Shown here in pieces: positions 1-10,842 of a DNA stretch of 64,000 nucleotides. The stretch is from assembly GCA_002104935.1 (NCBI GenBank), contig MCGT01000042.1:62001-126000 (forward strand), given 5' to 3'. The stretch comes from Hesseltinella vesiculosa (taxonomy: Eukaryota > Mucoromycota > Mucoromycetes > Mucorales > Cunninghamellaceae). The position numbers were made by a program, and so were the translations under genes. Below the pieces are notes generated by a model. It saw nothing but the letters and a program-made list of their open reading frames with translations, made no database searches and was not told the origin of the DNA. Within the stretch, counting starts at the first letter, position 1. Each line of letters begins with the position of its first letter.

Positions 1-376
1 ACGGTGTGCCTTGTTCTTCTTTCATAGACTTTACCTGGGCCATTTCAAAGCGAGCTGCACGCATCTCTCCGCTGACGAGTTGCGTGGTTCGATGGAAAAG
101 AAAAGTGACGACTGTCCTCCTACAGAAGTGTAAAAGTAAATGAAAGAATTGACTGAAAAAAAAAAAAAAAAAAAAAAAAAAAGATGGAATGATGGACGCA
201 ATTGCTTAAATGTTGAATGATTGGCCACCGTTGCATGATGGGACTGAACCATCTATTTCATTGGGAGGCGGGGTCAGACGGCAAAAGATAAAGGCAAAAA
301 AAGGCACGATGTAAAAAAAAAAGCTTCTCTTTTCTTTCTTTTATTTTCAAAAAGAAATAAACGCAAATTTTGAACA
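1..376. other. Intergenic, upstream of MTHFR gene
   Basis: No gene could be supported here. The stretch holds a pure A tract of almost 30 bases near 155-182 and T/A-rich promoter-like sequence just ahead of the ATG at 377. Short open frames on the minus strand are low-complexity and are not believed. Confidence 0.5.
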
Positions 377-1462
377 ATGAAATTCATCGATAAAATCCGT
401 CAAGCTGAAGTGGAAGACCGTCCCTACTGGTCCTTTGAATACTTCCCACCCAAGACTCCCCAGGTAAAGAATAAAAAGAAACGACGACCATTCTTCCCCC
501 CAGGCTGATATATTTCTTTGTAGGGCGTGCAAAACTTATATAACCGCATTGAACGCATGAAGGAATTTAACCCTCAAGGTATTTCCGTTACATGGGGCGC
601 CGGTGGCACCACCTCGGATTTGACGGCTGAAATTGTAAAGACCTCGCAAGTCAAATACGGTGTTGAAACAATGATGCACTTAACCTGCACCAACATGCCC
701 AAGGAAAAGGTGGACAAGGCCTTGGAAGCTGCCAAAGCCTGTGGCTGTCAAAACATCCTTGCACTCCGTGGCGACCCCCCTCATGGTCAGGACCGTTGGG
801 AATCCTGCGAAGGTGGATTTAGCCACGCTGAAGATCTCGTCAAATACATCCGCAACAAATACGGCGATTACTTTGGCATTGCTGTCGCTGGTATGCTTGT
901 CTCGGCCATGGTTTTTTTTTACATCCCGATTAACAGCCGTTTCTTCCCTTTCCCTCTCACCTTAGGTCACCCTGAAGGCCATATGGATGCTTCAAGCAAA
1001 GAAGATGATCTGCTCCACTTGAAAGCCAAAGTGGACGCTGGGGCTGATTTGATTGTCACACAACTGTTTTACGACATTGATGTGTTTTTAGACTTTGTGC
1101 AAAAATGCCGCGCCATTGGCATCACCTGCCCCATCCTGCCTGGGGTGTTCCCCATCCAAAATTACCAAGGTTTGAAGCGCGTCATTTCCTTCAACGATAA
1201 TTTTGTACCCGAAAAGATTTGGCAAGACCTTGAACCTATCAAAGAAGACGACGCTGCTGTCAAAGAATACGGCATTCAGCTGGCCATTGACTTCATTGAA
1301 AAGATGCAGGCTGCCGGCGTCAAGGGCGTGCATTTCTATACCTTCAATCTGGACCGTTCCACTCGATTAATCTTGGAACGTCTGAACTGGATTCAACCTG
1401 CCCAAACGCCTGCCCAATCCGTTGTTAGTCAAACCGCCATTGCCGACCCCACTTCCAACTAG
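377..1462 (+). CDS. Methylenetetrahydrofolate reductase, catalytic domain only
   Basis: Reduces 5,10-methylene-THF to 5-methyl-THF, the methyl donor for methionine synthesis, in the cytosol. Three exons: 377-463, 524-890 and 966-1462, joining in frame to about 316 aa. The N-terminus carries the family's catalytic-glutamate segment (SFEYFPPKT) and VTWGAGGTTSD. The folate/FAD barrel continues through LALRGDPP, HPEGH, DLIVTQLFYD and PILPGVFPI. The frame stops cleanly after the barrel and a poly(A)-type AATAAA lies near 1597. Typical fungal and animal enzymes are about 600-650 aa with a C-terminal AdoMet-binding regulatory domain, which is absent here, giving a bacterial MetF-like length. The 75-nt second intron is a multiple of three with no stop, so the unspliced frame also reads through. 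The family call is firm; which paralogue (MET12 or MET13) is not decidable. Confidence 0.93.
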
Positions 1463-1696
1463 AAAATAACACCCCCTTCCGTGCCTGACCATACCTCTCT
1501 TACCTTTTTCATGTCTTTTTCGTCTGCATGTTCAACCATCCATGATACCTCCTGTTTTATATATATATATTTACGTACATTCAACATTTGTCCATAATAA
1601 AAACAACTAAATGAAAGCAAATCGTCAACACAATAATGCGTCAGGGTTGCATGCTTGTCGCCTCTAACCTCCTCCTGTGCTGTCCGAGAAGGGTGT
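1463..1696. other. 3' UTR and intergenic spacer
   Basis: Contains an AT-rich TATATATA run near 1560 and an AATAAA-like signal near 1597 for the preceding gene. Nothing else was recognised. Confidence 0.5.
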
Positions 1697-2747
1697 AGCT
1701 TTGACCAAGGCCATCTTTCATCATTTTGAACTCGTGTGAAAAATTTAGGGTGAGTTCATTTAGAGCAATTGTGCACTGTGGGTTTTGGACAAAACGCAAA
1801 GGGGGTCCCCCTGGGAAAGAATGGCCGATTTTTTCAGCTTTTTAGCTGGTGAATCGGAGGCGTCAAATCGAAACTGATCAAACATTGGCTGGGCGACCTT
1901 CACCAATCGACCTGATTTTTTTTTGTTACCATCGACATTCATGAATTTACGTAGCCATTCAAATTTTTGCATCGATCCAATCTTTCAAAAGTGCTGTGCA
2001 GTGGTTGCTTTTTTTTTTCTTCAAAAATGAAAAGAATTTGGGCGGCCAGGTTTAACCTCCGCACAACACCTTGATTCCTGCTGTACACGCAGGGCAACTG
2101 TCATATCAGCAAGAGTAGGTGTTCTCTTGCACGATTTGCATCAACTTCGTCAAGTGCGAGGTGTTGGCGGGATTTCATCATCACATTGAGAATCTGCCAG
2201 TGTGACATGGACCAAGCTATGAACGAAATCGACGCTTATTCATCAAATTTGGATTTTTGGGTTCCTTTGGAGAAGGCTGGCGTTTGGGCCGTCGTGGTGT
2301 TTAGTATAAGGGATGTATTTTGAGCTTTGACGCTCTGGCCTTCTGGATGAAGTATTGACATCGAGAGTAGTGCGGCGCGGAGGCTGAATCTGGTCACCCA
2401 AATTCTTTTCATTTTTGAAAAAAAAAAAAAAAAAATGCAACCGCTGCACAGCACTTTTGAAAGATTGGATCGATGCAAAAATTTGAATGGCTACGTAAAT
2501 TCATGAATGTTGATGGTAACAAAAAAATCAGGTCGATTGGTGAAGGTCGCCCAGCCAATGTTTGATCAGTTTCGATTTGACGCCTCCGATTCACCAGCTA
2601 AAAAGCTGAAAAAATCGGCCATTCTTTCCCAGGGGGACCCCCTTCGCGTTTTGTCCAAAACCCACAGTGCACAATTGCTCTAAATGAACTCACCCTAAAT
2701 TTTGCACACGAGTTCAAAATGATGAAAGATGGCCTTGGTTAAAACTT
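1697..2747. repeat. Fold-back (MITE-like) element with long inverted repeats
   Basis: The left arm (about 1697-2060) and right arm (about 2385-2747) are inverted copies of each other at roughly 90% identity. They share an outer end reading ACCAAGGCCATC, an internal GGGGGTCCCCCTGGG block, a CTTCACCAATCGACCTGA core and a pyrimidine run at the inner edge. The arms enclose about 320 bp of unrelated sequence with no convincing gene. No transposase is present, so this is a non-autonomous element or a fold-back product. Related single arms occur at about 9.3, 21.6, 35.6, 36.1 and 52.8 kb. Confidence 0.85.
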
Positions 2748-2964
2748 CAGATCTGCTAGGTTGATTTTACTTTCTCGTGCACTCGAATCTTGTGATGAAG
2801 CAGCTGTCCGTTTGGTTCACCTGCTAGATTGCTTATGACGGCGAATGAATTAGAAGCTGTTTTCATGCTGCCTATCCGCGAGGTGGCTGGGAAGCGGAGC
2901 TTTTGCACAAAAAAGAGGTTTTTTTTTGTCCCTTTTCTTCTTTGATCTTGATCTCGGACCTGCC

Positions 2965-4983
2965 ATGGATACCTTGGATGATATTGAATATAACAGTAAC
3001 TATAGCGATTACGACGACTATGATGATTATCTTGAAGACGAATTGAACGATGCTGACATGTGGGACAGTGCTACTGGCGGTAATGCGGACGAGATCAAAC
3101 TTTCTTCGTAGCTGATTCTTTATTTTTTTTTTTGTGATCTTTGATCTTTGATCTTACTAGATTTCACCAAGCAATACAACAAACTGAAGCAGCAAATCGC
3201 ACCATCCGCAGACACATCGTCTTCAGCTCGACCTGCACCGGCTGCCAATACTCGTGGCAAAGCACCGGTGACTCCTGCAGCCACCACTTCATTGGCAGCC
3301 TCAGCCTCCTCAGTGACTGAAACGGTTGCCTCCAAGCAACAACGTCTTGAAAGCCAAATCGAACTGCTGGGCCGCTTCGCTAGCCGTATCCATGTTGACC
3401 AGTATTCGCCACGCATCACCACCTCGGTCGCCAGCGATATCAAGCTCAGCAGTAAAAAGGCCAGCGGTGATAAAACAACCCAAAAGGACAAAGCCGACCG
3501 TGCTACTGTCGAACAAGTCTTGGATCCACGCACCCGTATCATTCTATTCAAGATGCTGAACCGCGGTATTTTTTACGAAATCAATGGGTGCGTTAGTACA
3601 GGGAAAGAAGCCAACGTGTACCATGCCTCTACGGAAGACGGTCAGCACCGCGCAATCAAAGTCTATAAAACGTCCATCCTCACTTTCAAGGATCGCGACC
3701 GCTATGTATCAGGTGAATACCGCTTCCGCCACGGCTACAGCAAATCCAACCCAAGAAAGATGGTCAAAGTTTGGGCCGAGAAAGAGATGCGTAATCTGCG
3801 GCGATTACAACAGGCTGGCATCCCCTCGCCTGAAGCGCTAGTTCTCCGCATGCATGTCTTGGTGATGGAATTCCTTGGAGACAAGAACGGATGGTAAGCA
3901 AAAGAGAAACGAGAACGGCAACTGATACTGACTAGCCTATCTCAGGGCGTATCCTCGATTAAAAGATGCCACCATCGAAACATCACGCTATCCAAAACTG
4001 TATCGCCAATTAATTAAGAATGTGCGCACAATGTATCAAGTTTGCAAACTTGTGCATGCTGATTTGTCCGAGTACAATCTGCTGTAGGTCGAGCGAGCAT
4101 AGCCGTATGGAAGGCGGAGTCCCTGACTTTTTATTATTTTATTATTTTACGAAATAGCTATCACTCCAAAGTTTTGTATATCATCGATGTATCGCAATCT
4201 GTGGAACATGATCATCCACATGCGTCTGAATTTTTGCGCAAGGATTTATCCAACGTGACGGATTATTTTGCAAAGAAGGGTGTACAAGTGATGAGCCTGA
4301 TGGATTTGTTTACGTTTGTGACGGACACTTCCTTTGGCAATGAAGAGAAAGAAGTGGAAGAGGCCCTGGAAAAGGTAAACCATCACGCTCGAAAGCTCTT
4401 GAAAAGGTCTAATTGGCTCAACCTCGTCGAGTAGATCCAATTTCGTATCGAAACCGGCAGCGCTCAAGAACGCGACACCCTGGAAGAAAAAATCTTCTTC
4501 CAATCATATATACCTCAAACATTGAATGAAGTGGTTGATGCCGAGCGAGACACTCTAATCATTGCTGAAGGTGAAGGCAAAGATGTAAGTCGATTTTCAT
4601 CGGGACTCGGATCAGATAACTGGTGGCTGATGCGGTTTTTTTTTTCATAGCTGATTTATGCAAAGCTCCTGGGGGAATCCACCCTGGCAACTCAGCAATT
4701 GGACCTCAAGGATGCTGTGGTCGAGCCACAGGATGAAGAGACCGAGGATGAGGACGAGCACACAAGCAACGACGAGGACGACGAAGATGATGACTCTGAC
4801 TCTGAGGGTGACAGCGACGATGATGATAGAAAGAAGCCGCTTCGAGGCAAAAAGAACGAAGACAAGGATGCCAAAAAGGAGCGCAAGAAGAAGGCCAAGG
4901 AAGAAGCCCGAGAACGACGAAAGCATAAACTTCCTAAGCATGAAAAGAAGCGCAAGATCAAAAATAGCAAAAAAAAGAAATAG
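2965..4983 (+). CDS. RIO1: Serine/threonine protein kinase RIO1
   Basis: Atypical kinase/ATPase of late 40S ribosomal subunit maturation. Six exons join in frame: 2965-3079, 3161-3893, 3946-4083, 4158-4374, 4435-4584 and 4651-4983, giving about 561 aa. An acidic N-terminus rich in Asp/Tyr leads into the RIO domain. Visible motifs are the nucleotide loop [15 protein letters not shown], the lysine in AIKVYKTSI, the catalytic loop [11 protein letters not shown] and the metal-binding [14 protein letters not shown]. The C-terminus is a long acidic stretch followed by a Lys/Arg-rich tail, as in other RIO1 proteins. The intron-1 donor was chosen at 3080 because it restores frame to DFTKQYNKL. Poly(T)/poly(A) follows the stop. 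Confidence 0.95.
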
Positions 4984-5095
4984 TCATTTTTAAATAGTAT
5001 AGACATTCACAAACACGGCTTTATTCTTTTTTTTTTTTTTACACAAAAAAAAAAAAAAATGCACGGTGGGGTATACAAAATCTTGTAAAGGAAAG

Positions 5096-7387
5096 CTATG
5101 TGGGATTGCTGGTGGATGTGGTCGGAGACGAGCTAGATGGGGAAAGAGGTTGATACAGAGAGGAGTGGTACAAGGTTGAGAGCAAGGACGAGGCTCGGGT
5201 GGCTAGCATCTTGGTGGAAGTTTCGGATGAGATCGAGTGAGCCGTAGCACAGCCAAGTAGGATGCGTTCAATGTACATGATCAAGAGATCGTGTGGGCTG
5301 ACCTGTCGAACCAGTTGCGCCAGACGTAGGCAGCGCACGAGGTTTGTGCGACAAACCATGCTGACATCGTAATGCTGACAGTTGAGCTGGATCATGTCAA
5401 ACACCATGGTGATGAGCAACAAGCCATGGTTGGGTTGGTGATGGCAGGACATGTGGTCGATCTGGGCCAGGTTTTCTAAATGCGCGATGTACTTGTTTGC
5501 CCATAGTAAACACGAGATGACAGTGTGCATTTCCATAGATACATGGAGCGGGTCGGTGGAATCCGAGGAGAGAGCAGTTGAAATAGGCGTGTTGGGCAAA
5601 GCCGGCAGAGGACCGAGTTTGAAAAAGGACAAGGGAGTAGGCTGCTGTTGCTTATGATGTTGCTGCATTTTGAGTCGTTCAAAATGAGCCTCGGCATGAT
5701 GGTAAATATCGTTGGCAGTGGCAAGACGCATGGGTGCAGCTTGGTCCAGGGTATGTAGATAGCGAGCCGGTAAAAACGGTACCAAGACTTCGATCAGGGT
5801 ATGGCAATGCAGGATATCCAAGAGCAACGGTTCGAGGTCGTCTTTGCTGGGCTGACCCTGCTCGTCGGACGGCGAGGGAGAGGGAGATGATGATGATGAT
5901 GATGATGCTGGAGCATAAGTGATGTCAAGGTGTGGGCGCAACTGCAACTCTAGAGGGGTGTCCAAGTACTTATTGAAAATGAGGCTATCCATGCAATTCG
6001 CAAGTGCATTGGGCGATTGCAGCACCATAGCATAAGTAGATCGAAACAGCTGCATCTTTCGGATCATGACCACGCGGCATGACTGGGAAAATAACATGAC
6101 ACGACGAGACAGTTTGTCATCCGCCAGCACTTGTGGGAAGTCGACATGCCAGTGATCCACATCCATGTATCCTGTCTGTCCCGATGTGTTGTTGTGGGCA
6201 AAGTGATCGGCACAAAACAGCATCCACATTAGTCGGCGACGGCGTTCAATCTCGTTGGGGGGGAGTCCCTGGTGGTATGGGAAGGTGCCTTGTCGGTCAG
6301 GCAGGTCAAGACAATGGAGTCGCATGGTTGTGGCCAGACGGATCGCAGCTGTAAGAATGGGTGAGCATACCGCACGCGAAGCTGACCAAAGGCTCGCATG
6401 ACTTTGAGGGTACACAGACAGAATAAGCATTGCTTGTAACACAACCAGGTGGGGCACATCAAAAAATTCTTGTAGTAGCAGGTTGGCTCGAGACGCGTAA
6501 CACTGGGCAAGGATCATTCCTAAATGACGGTCGTTGTGGCGATGAACAAACACATGCGGTACCATCACCGTACAGATACTAAACACGAGTAGCATTTCCT
6601 GTGGTGAAGGTGGAGCCATTGGTGGCTGAGGCTGATGGGGCTGTTGTTGTTGTTGTTGTTGAAAGGTTATCAGGAGGCGTTCGGTTAAAGATAACAAATG
6701 AGGCACATCGACAAAGAGGGCACCGTCACACATGACAAATAACTGCACGCACTGCTTGATCAGCTGGACGTTATTGCAATAAGCCAGGAGCATTGCCTCG
6801 TTGGCGATATCCACAGGTATCATATTGACCTGGGTTAAAGCTGACACTTGCGAAAGAGCCAATGTTAAGCTAGGCGAGGGAGGCGGTGGCGGTGGCGGCG
6901 ATAAAAGAGAATCCGCCCCAAGGACTGGGGGCGACGTAACTTGGGGCGGGACGATATTGTGCCCAAGCTGCTCCAAGACTTGCTCTAGACCCGCCAAAGT
7001 TTGGATGTTGGTATCGAGAGTCATCAGCGTTGCCGATAAGTTCAGTTTCCAAGTGACGATGGGAGAATCATTGTCGTCATCCAGTTGACTGTCAGTTGAT
7101 GGCAGAGGCTTGTTCTTGGACGGTACAAGTGCCGACTCATGGACAGAAGGGTCTTCGTGAACAGATGCTTGCGACAGCAGCTCGGCCGCTTCTCTCAGGA
7201 AACGGCGTAAGGGCAGTTTGTAACCGTCATGAAGGGCTGTGAGGACTGTAGTTCGTTGGTCGCTGTTCAGTGAAGATGCAGCAGCAATCGATCTTGCCAT
7301 TGCATTCGGTGGATTGGTTTTTGAATAAAACTGTGCCATTGGTCGATCTTGGGTCAGCATAATCGCCAATGCTTTTTCAAAACACAA
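5096..7387 (-). CDS. Fungal transcription-factor-domain protein without zinc cluster
   Basis: One uninterrupted 763-aa frame. The middle contains the fungal-specific transcription factor (middle homology region) signature: RRRRLMWMLFCADHFAHN followed by DVDHWHVDFP, and a preceding cluster of AIRLATTMRLH. There are poly-Gln, poly-Pro, poly-Ser and His-rich segments. The ordinary N-terminal Zn2Cys6 cluster is missing: the frame opens with MCFEKALAIML, and about 140 bp upstream shows no cysteine-rich exon. It may be a regulator that works without its own DNA-binding domain, or one whose first exon was lost. It is transcribed toward RIO1, with tail-to-tail spacing of about 110 bp. Confidence 0.8.
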   Translation of the reverse strand: MCFEKALAIMLTQDRPMAQFYSKTNPPNAMARSIAAASSLNSDQRTTVLTALHDGYKLPLRRFLREAAELLSQASVHEDPSVHESALVPSKNKPLPSTDSQLDDDNDSPIVTWKLNLSATLMTLDTNIQTLAGLEQVLEQLGHNIVPPQVTSPPVLGADSLLSPPPPPPPSPSLTLALSQVSALTQVNMIPVDIANEAMLLAYCNNVQLIKQCVQLFVMCDGALFVDVPHLLSLTERLLITFQQQQQQQPHQPQPPMAPPSPQEMLLVFSICTVMVPHVFVHRHNDRHLGMILAQCYASRANLLLQEFFDVPHLVVLQAMLILSVYPQSHASLWSASRAVCSPILTAAIRLATTMRLHCLDLPDRQGTFPYHQGLPPNEIERRRRLMWMLFCADHFAHNNTSGQTGYMDVDHWHVDFPQVLADDKLSRRVMLFSQSCRVVMIRKMQLFRSTYAMVLQSPNALANCMDSLIFNKYLDTPLELQLRPHLDITYAPASSSSSSSPSPSPSDEQGQPSKDDLEPLLLDILHCHTLIEVLVPFLPARYLHTLDQAAPMRLATANDIYHHAEAHFERLKMQQHHKQQQPTPLSFFKLGPLPALPNTPISTALSSDSTDPLHVSMEMHTVISCLLWANKYIAHLENLAQIDHMSCHHQPNHGLLLITMVFDMIQLNCQHYDVSMVCRTNLVRCLRLAQLVRQVSPHDLLIMYIERILLGCATAHSISSETSTKMLATRASSLLSTLYHSSLYQPLSPSSSSPTTSTSNPT

Positions 7388-7528
7388 CAGGTGAAAAAAA
7401 GGAAAAAGGGAACAAAAAAAAAAACTTTCTTGCCCGGAGTTTTTTTCTTTTTGGCAGATCTTTCTTTTTCAAAAAGCTTCACCTGCCGGTCGATAGCCCC
7501 TTGCCTTAGTCATCTTCATTTAAATAGC

Positions 7529-8164
7529 ATGAATGCTCAACGTTCTGTAAGCCAAGAGTCTAGTTTGGAACTCTGCCATCGTCAATTGGACTAATCCTGT
7601 TTTTCTCGAGTAGAATCGATTAGCTCCCGATGTCAACCGAGTGCTTTTTGTGAGGTAAAAAAAACAACCTTTCGATGCTGCCAGCAAGATGCAAGTCACT
7701 AACTTGTGATCGTTCTCATTGCCCATTTAGAAACTTGCCTTTCAAAATCACCACCGAAGAAATGTATGAGGTGTTTGGAAAATATGGTGCCATTCGACAG
7801 ATTCGAGTGTACGTTTGCTTTTTGATTCTCTGACAAAAATAATGCCATTCTCATTTCTTTTTTTTTTTTTTTTTTGCCTTCTTGCAGTGGCAATGCAGCT
7901 GATACCAGAGGCACAGCTTTTGTAGTATACGAAGATATCTTTGACGCCAAAAGTGCCTGCGAACATTTACAAGGCTTCAACATTCTCGGACGATATTTGA
8001 TTGTGCTTTACTATCAGCAAAATAAGGTCACCAAGAAAATGAATTTGAAAATGAAAGAAGACGAAATCAAGCAAATGAAAGAGTAAATCGCCTCCCTTGT
8101 TTCTTCGTATTACAGCTACTAATGGATTCTTTGTTTTCATAGACGATACGGTGTCGACGATTAG
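7529..8164 (+). CDS. Splicing factor 3b p14 (branch-site RRM protein)
   Basis: Small RRM protein of the U2 snRNP SF3b complex that sits at the branch-point adenosine. Five exons were resolved: 7529-7546, 7614-7654, 7731-7808, 7888-8082 and 8143-8164, giving 117 aa, close to the about 125 aa usual in the family. Visible are [20 protein letters not shown] (RNP2 side), [30 protein letters not shown] (RNP1 side), and a basic C-terminus ending in KERYGVDD. The 18-nt first exon (MNAQRS) is inferred from frame and splice signals; the rest is clear. Confidence 0.93.
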
Positions 8165-8471
8165 CTATGACCTGGTTCATATTGGTTTTTTTTTTTTTTT
8201 TGAAGTCTCCTGTAAAAATACGCATCTCGTCATACCTCTGGGAAACGGTCACCGGGCCGAAAGCTCAGCAAAATAAATCCATGATAACAAGTGAACATCG
8301 TGACATAATGAGACAACATCCATCATTCATCCACATCCTCCGCTGCAACGCCTGACAGGTTTATAATCTTCTTGTCGTGCTGCGGTTTCTAATCAGCAAT
8401 AGAAGACAGTAGTAGAGAAGAAATTTAGGCAGGCATGACGGGTGGAATGACAGCGCTTGCTCGGTAAAATT
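8165..8471. other. Intergenic
   Basis: No gene seen. It includes a T tract near 8190 and the 3' flank of the p14 gene. Confidence 0.4.
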
Positions 8472-9042
8472 TTAGCAGGCAAAATGAATTGCATTGAACG
8501 AACCAGTGAGAGCATGATCTCCAGCTATGTCAACCTGATTTTCCGCCAAAATCAGCGCAATTTTTTCAAAACCATCACATAGCCTGCCTTTGACCAAGAT
8601 GCCACAGACACGGGCATTTTCCAGTCCTTCTTCAATCAGGGTATTCAGCATACTCTTCATTTCCATTTCAAGTTTAACAAGATCAGACATTGCACCATGG
8701 TTTTTCTTGCCATCTGTCTTGATGTCACATACACCGAGATCGAATCTCGTAAACCATGGCTTCACAAAAACTGTCCAATCTGGCTTATCGTTTCGGGTTG
8801 GTTGCATGGAAGAAGCCGTTTGCCCATTCTTGGTGATAAATAGGGTCAGAGACAAAGGTGTCGCTAAGAAGAGCGTCAAGAAAATGATGGGCAAAGGTGT
8901 CTTCAATGATACAACGAGGAGAGCTCTGCGTTAAGGAAAGACGGGGGAACCAACTTGACATAATGGATGCTGCAATAAGCGTGATGTTATCCTTCTCAGT
9001 CGCAGTTTTGACAATATCGAAACAAGTTCGACGCATTTCCAC
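8472..9042 (-). pseudogene. Broken PD-(D/E)XK-like lineage-specific protein
   Basis: Two overlapping minus-strand frames (9042-8785 and 8906-8472) read as one protein split by a frameshift near 8800. The upstream part holds WFPRLSLTQSSPR and YHQEWANGFFHATN. The downstream part holds NDKPDWTVFVKPW, FDLGVCDIKTDGK, SDLVKLEMEMKSML and a C-terminal VCGILVKGRLCDGF. The PD...DxK spacing followed by an amphipathic helix resembles PD-(D/E)XK nuclease-like folds, and the pattern is shared with the intact-looking gene at 37.1-38.5 kb. The fold assignment is inference. There is no clear start; the sequence upstream merges into an interspersed repeat arm at about 9300-9440. Confidence 0.55.
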
Positions 9043-9301
9043 AGGTGTCGTAAAGATGGCGGAGGAGAGATCGTTTGCCTAAGTAGTGACTTCAGGAGAC
9101 AAGACGGCGATCCCTTCGCTGATTATCATTTATGATCATCCCAAACGGTCTGACGTTGCCGAAATGTTAGCCAGCGTGTTGAAGATTTATCTGCTGAAAA
9201 AGGGTAAACGAAATGCAAAATAAGCAGGCGGATGTCAGACAGATCACGTACTTCTTTTTTTTCATTGCGGGGTTCCTCGGCATTTGTGGAAGGTGTTCCA
9301 G

Positions 9302-9470
9302 GTGTCAAAACAACATGCAATAAGTTGGCTGGGCAACCTTCACCCATTGACATGATTTTTTCAGCGTCGTCATCACTCATGGGCTTCTGCTCTCCTACAA
9401 ATAGCATGCTGATCTGCTACTTCAAAAGTGTTGTGTAGTTTATGTTTTCATTTTTTCCAAGAATGAAAAA
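9302..9470 (+). repeat. Single arm of interspersed repeat family
   Basis: Matches the core of the fold-back arm at 1.7 kb: AAGTTGGCTGGGCAACCTTC, then ATTGACATGATTTTTTCAG, then the CTACTTCAAAAGTGTTGTG segment and the trailing pyrimidine run. It lies about 130 bp ahead of the Kre9-like gene. Confidence 0.7.
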
Positions 9471-9601
9471 ATATGAAAGCCTAGGATTTCCATTTTTTCT
9501 ATTTTTTCTATTTTTTTGTTTTCCTTTTTTTCTGCAGCCCTTCATTAAATCTTTCTCTCTTGCCACCCATTTTGATTTGACTGGTCATCGATCGTATTGT
9601 A

Positions 9602-10188
9602 ATGCGGTGTTTGCTACGATTGATATTTTACAGTTTGTCCTTGGTGTGCTGTGTTGCTGGCTTTTTGTTGGAACCGATGGCCCCTTTTACGATCACTTCT
9701 CCGTCCAATTACACATCTGTCAAGCATGGCGACACTCTAGAAATTACATGGTAAGCTCATTTTGAGATATGAGCGCATAAGATGATGTTTCGATGGAAGA
9801 AAATAAGGAAAAGTGTGGAAAGTTTGCAAAAATAGTGAAACCCACGTTTTTTTTTTTTTTTTTCCCTCAGGGAAATGCACCCAGGTGCGAAGTACCCCAT
9901 TTATGGATATGCAGCAGCTAGCAATTCCATGACGATAGGTAAAAAAAGAGGGAGGCGGCTGTGATCAGTTGCATGTTCGGTATTTGATTTATCCTGGATT
10001 TCGCAGTGGGTCTTCTGCCAGTCAATGCTGCTCGAGATGAACGGTACCTATACAAACTGTACGACAACATTCAGCTCTCTGACCAGGCATACCAATGGAC
10101 AGTTGACGAAGAAATCGAACCAGGTGAATATCGACTAGGCATTGGGCTTTACTATCACGAATCATCGCATATCATCCGCGTCTTGTAG
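9602..10188 (+). CDS. Small secreted Kre9/Knh1-like protein
   Basis: Three exons, 9602-9750, 9871-9938 and 10007-10188, give 132 aa. It begins with a classic signal peptide (MRCLLRLIFYSLSLVCCVAG). It then carries the extracellular beta-sandwich motif of the fungal Ser/Thr-rich GPI / Kre9-Knh1 N-terminal family: PFTITSPSNYTSVKHGDTLEI, later TVDEEIEPGEYRLGIGLYY. No Ser/Thr-rich stalk or GPI signal follows, so it is probably a soluble cell-wall or secreted protein. The start was chosen at 9602 because it gives the signal peptide and joins in frame; upstream ATGs run into low-complexity sequence. Confidence 0.82.
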
Positions 10189-10842
10189 AATGGCCATTTC
10201 ACGTTGAAGACTAAAAATACATCGGGTCTTCTGGCCGGAATGAACCGCGAAAACAATGGTGCATGAAATCAGAATCATCCTCCATCTTGCACAGAAAAAT
10301 AAAATAATAAAAAAAGAGTTGCACCAATGACAGCCAAGGACCGAGGACATGGGGAGAAATCAGGTCAATCACGTTATTGACGCTGGTGTCACTTGCTCAT
10401 TTCTGGTGTCATCTGCGATTCTTTCTGCTGCTTACGCATATCATAAACATCACCGCAACAAATAAAAGGCGTGCACAGTTACAGGATGAATGGTTAAACA
10501 AGGCTGTTGATTCCAATTTCAACCACCCCACCATCCAAAATAAAGTCTGTTTTTGTTCCTGACTTTTTAAGGTTGATGACCATGCAAAAAATGGCGGAGT
10601 TTGGCTTGATTTGGGGCATAACACACTGCCAATCAAAGCCTTGGTTCAAAAAAATTCCCTTTAAAAAAGGATGTTGAATTCCTCTTAACTTTTCCATACC
10701 TCTCTTTCACTTATTTAATCACTCTCGGTTTTTCCTGTTTTACTCCCCACTTCCCTCTGAACGATACCAAAGATAATTATTCGTCTACCATATATCTTTT
10801 TTATCCCAAACGAAACTAGGCCGCCTTCGCTATTTCATTCCT
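10189..10842. other. Intergenic with a possible 38-codon membrane micropeptide
   Basis: An AATAAA-like run lies near 10300. A plus-strand frame 10349-10465 would encode 38 aa with one hydrophobic segment (CSFLVSSAILSAAYAY) and a basic tail. Nothing proves it is translated. Confidence 0.3.

Noticed and set aside
891..965. 25-residue insertion in MTHFR
   Set aside because: It begins GTATGC and ends TTAG, and removing it restores AVAGHPEGH, the family sequence, so it is an intron.
3120..3551. Minus-strand 143-aa frame opposite RIO1
   Set aside because: It lies antisense to a clear kinase exon and shows only mirror composition, with no domain.
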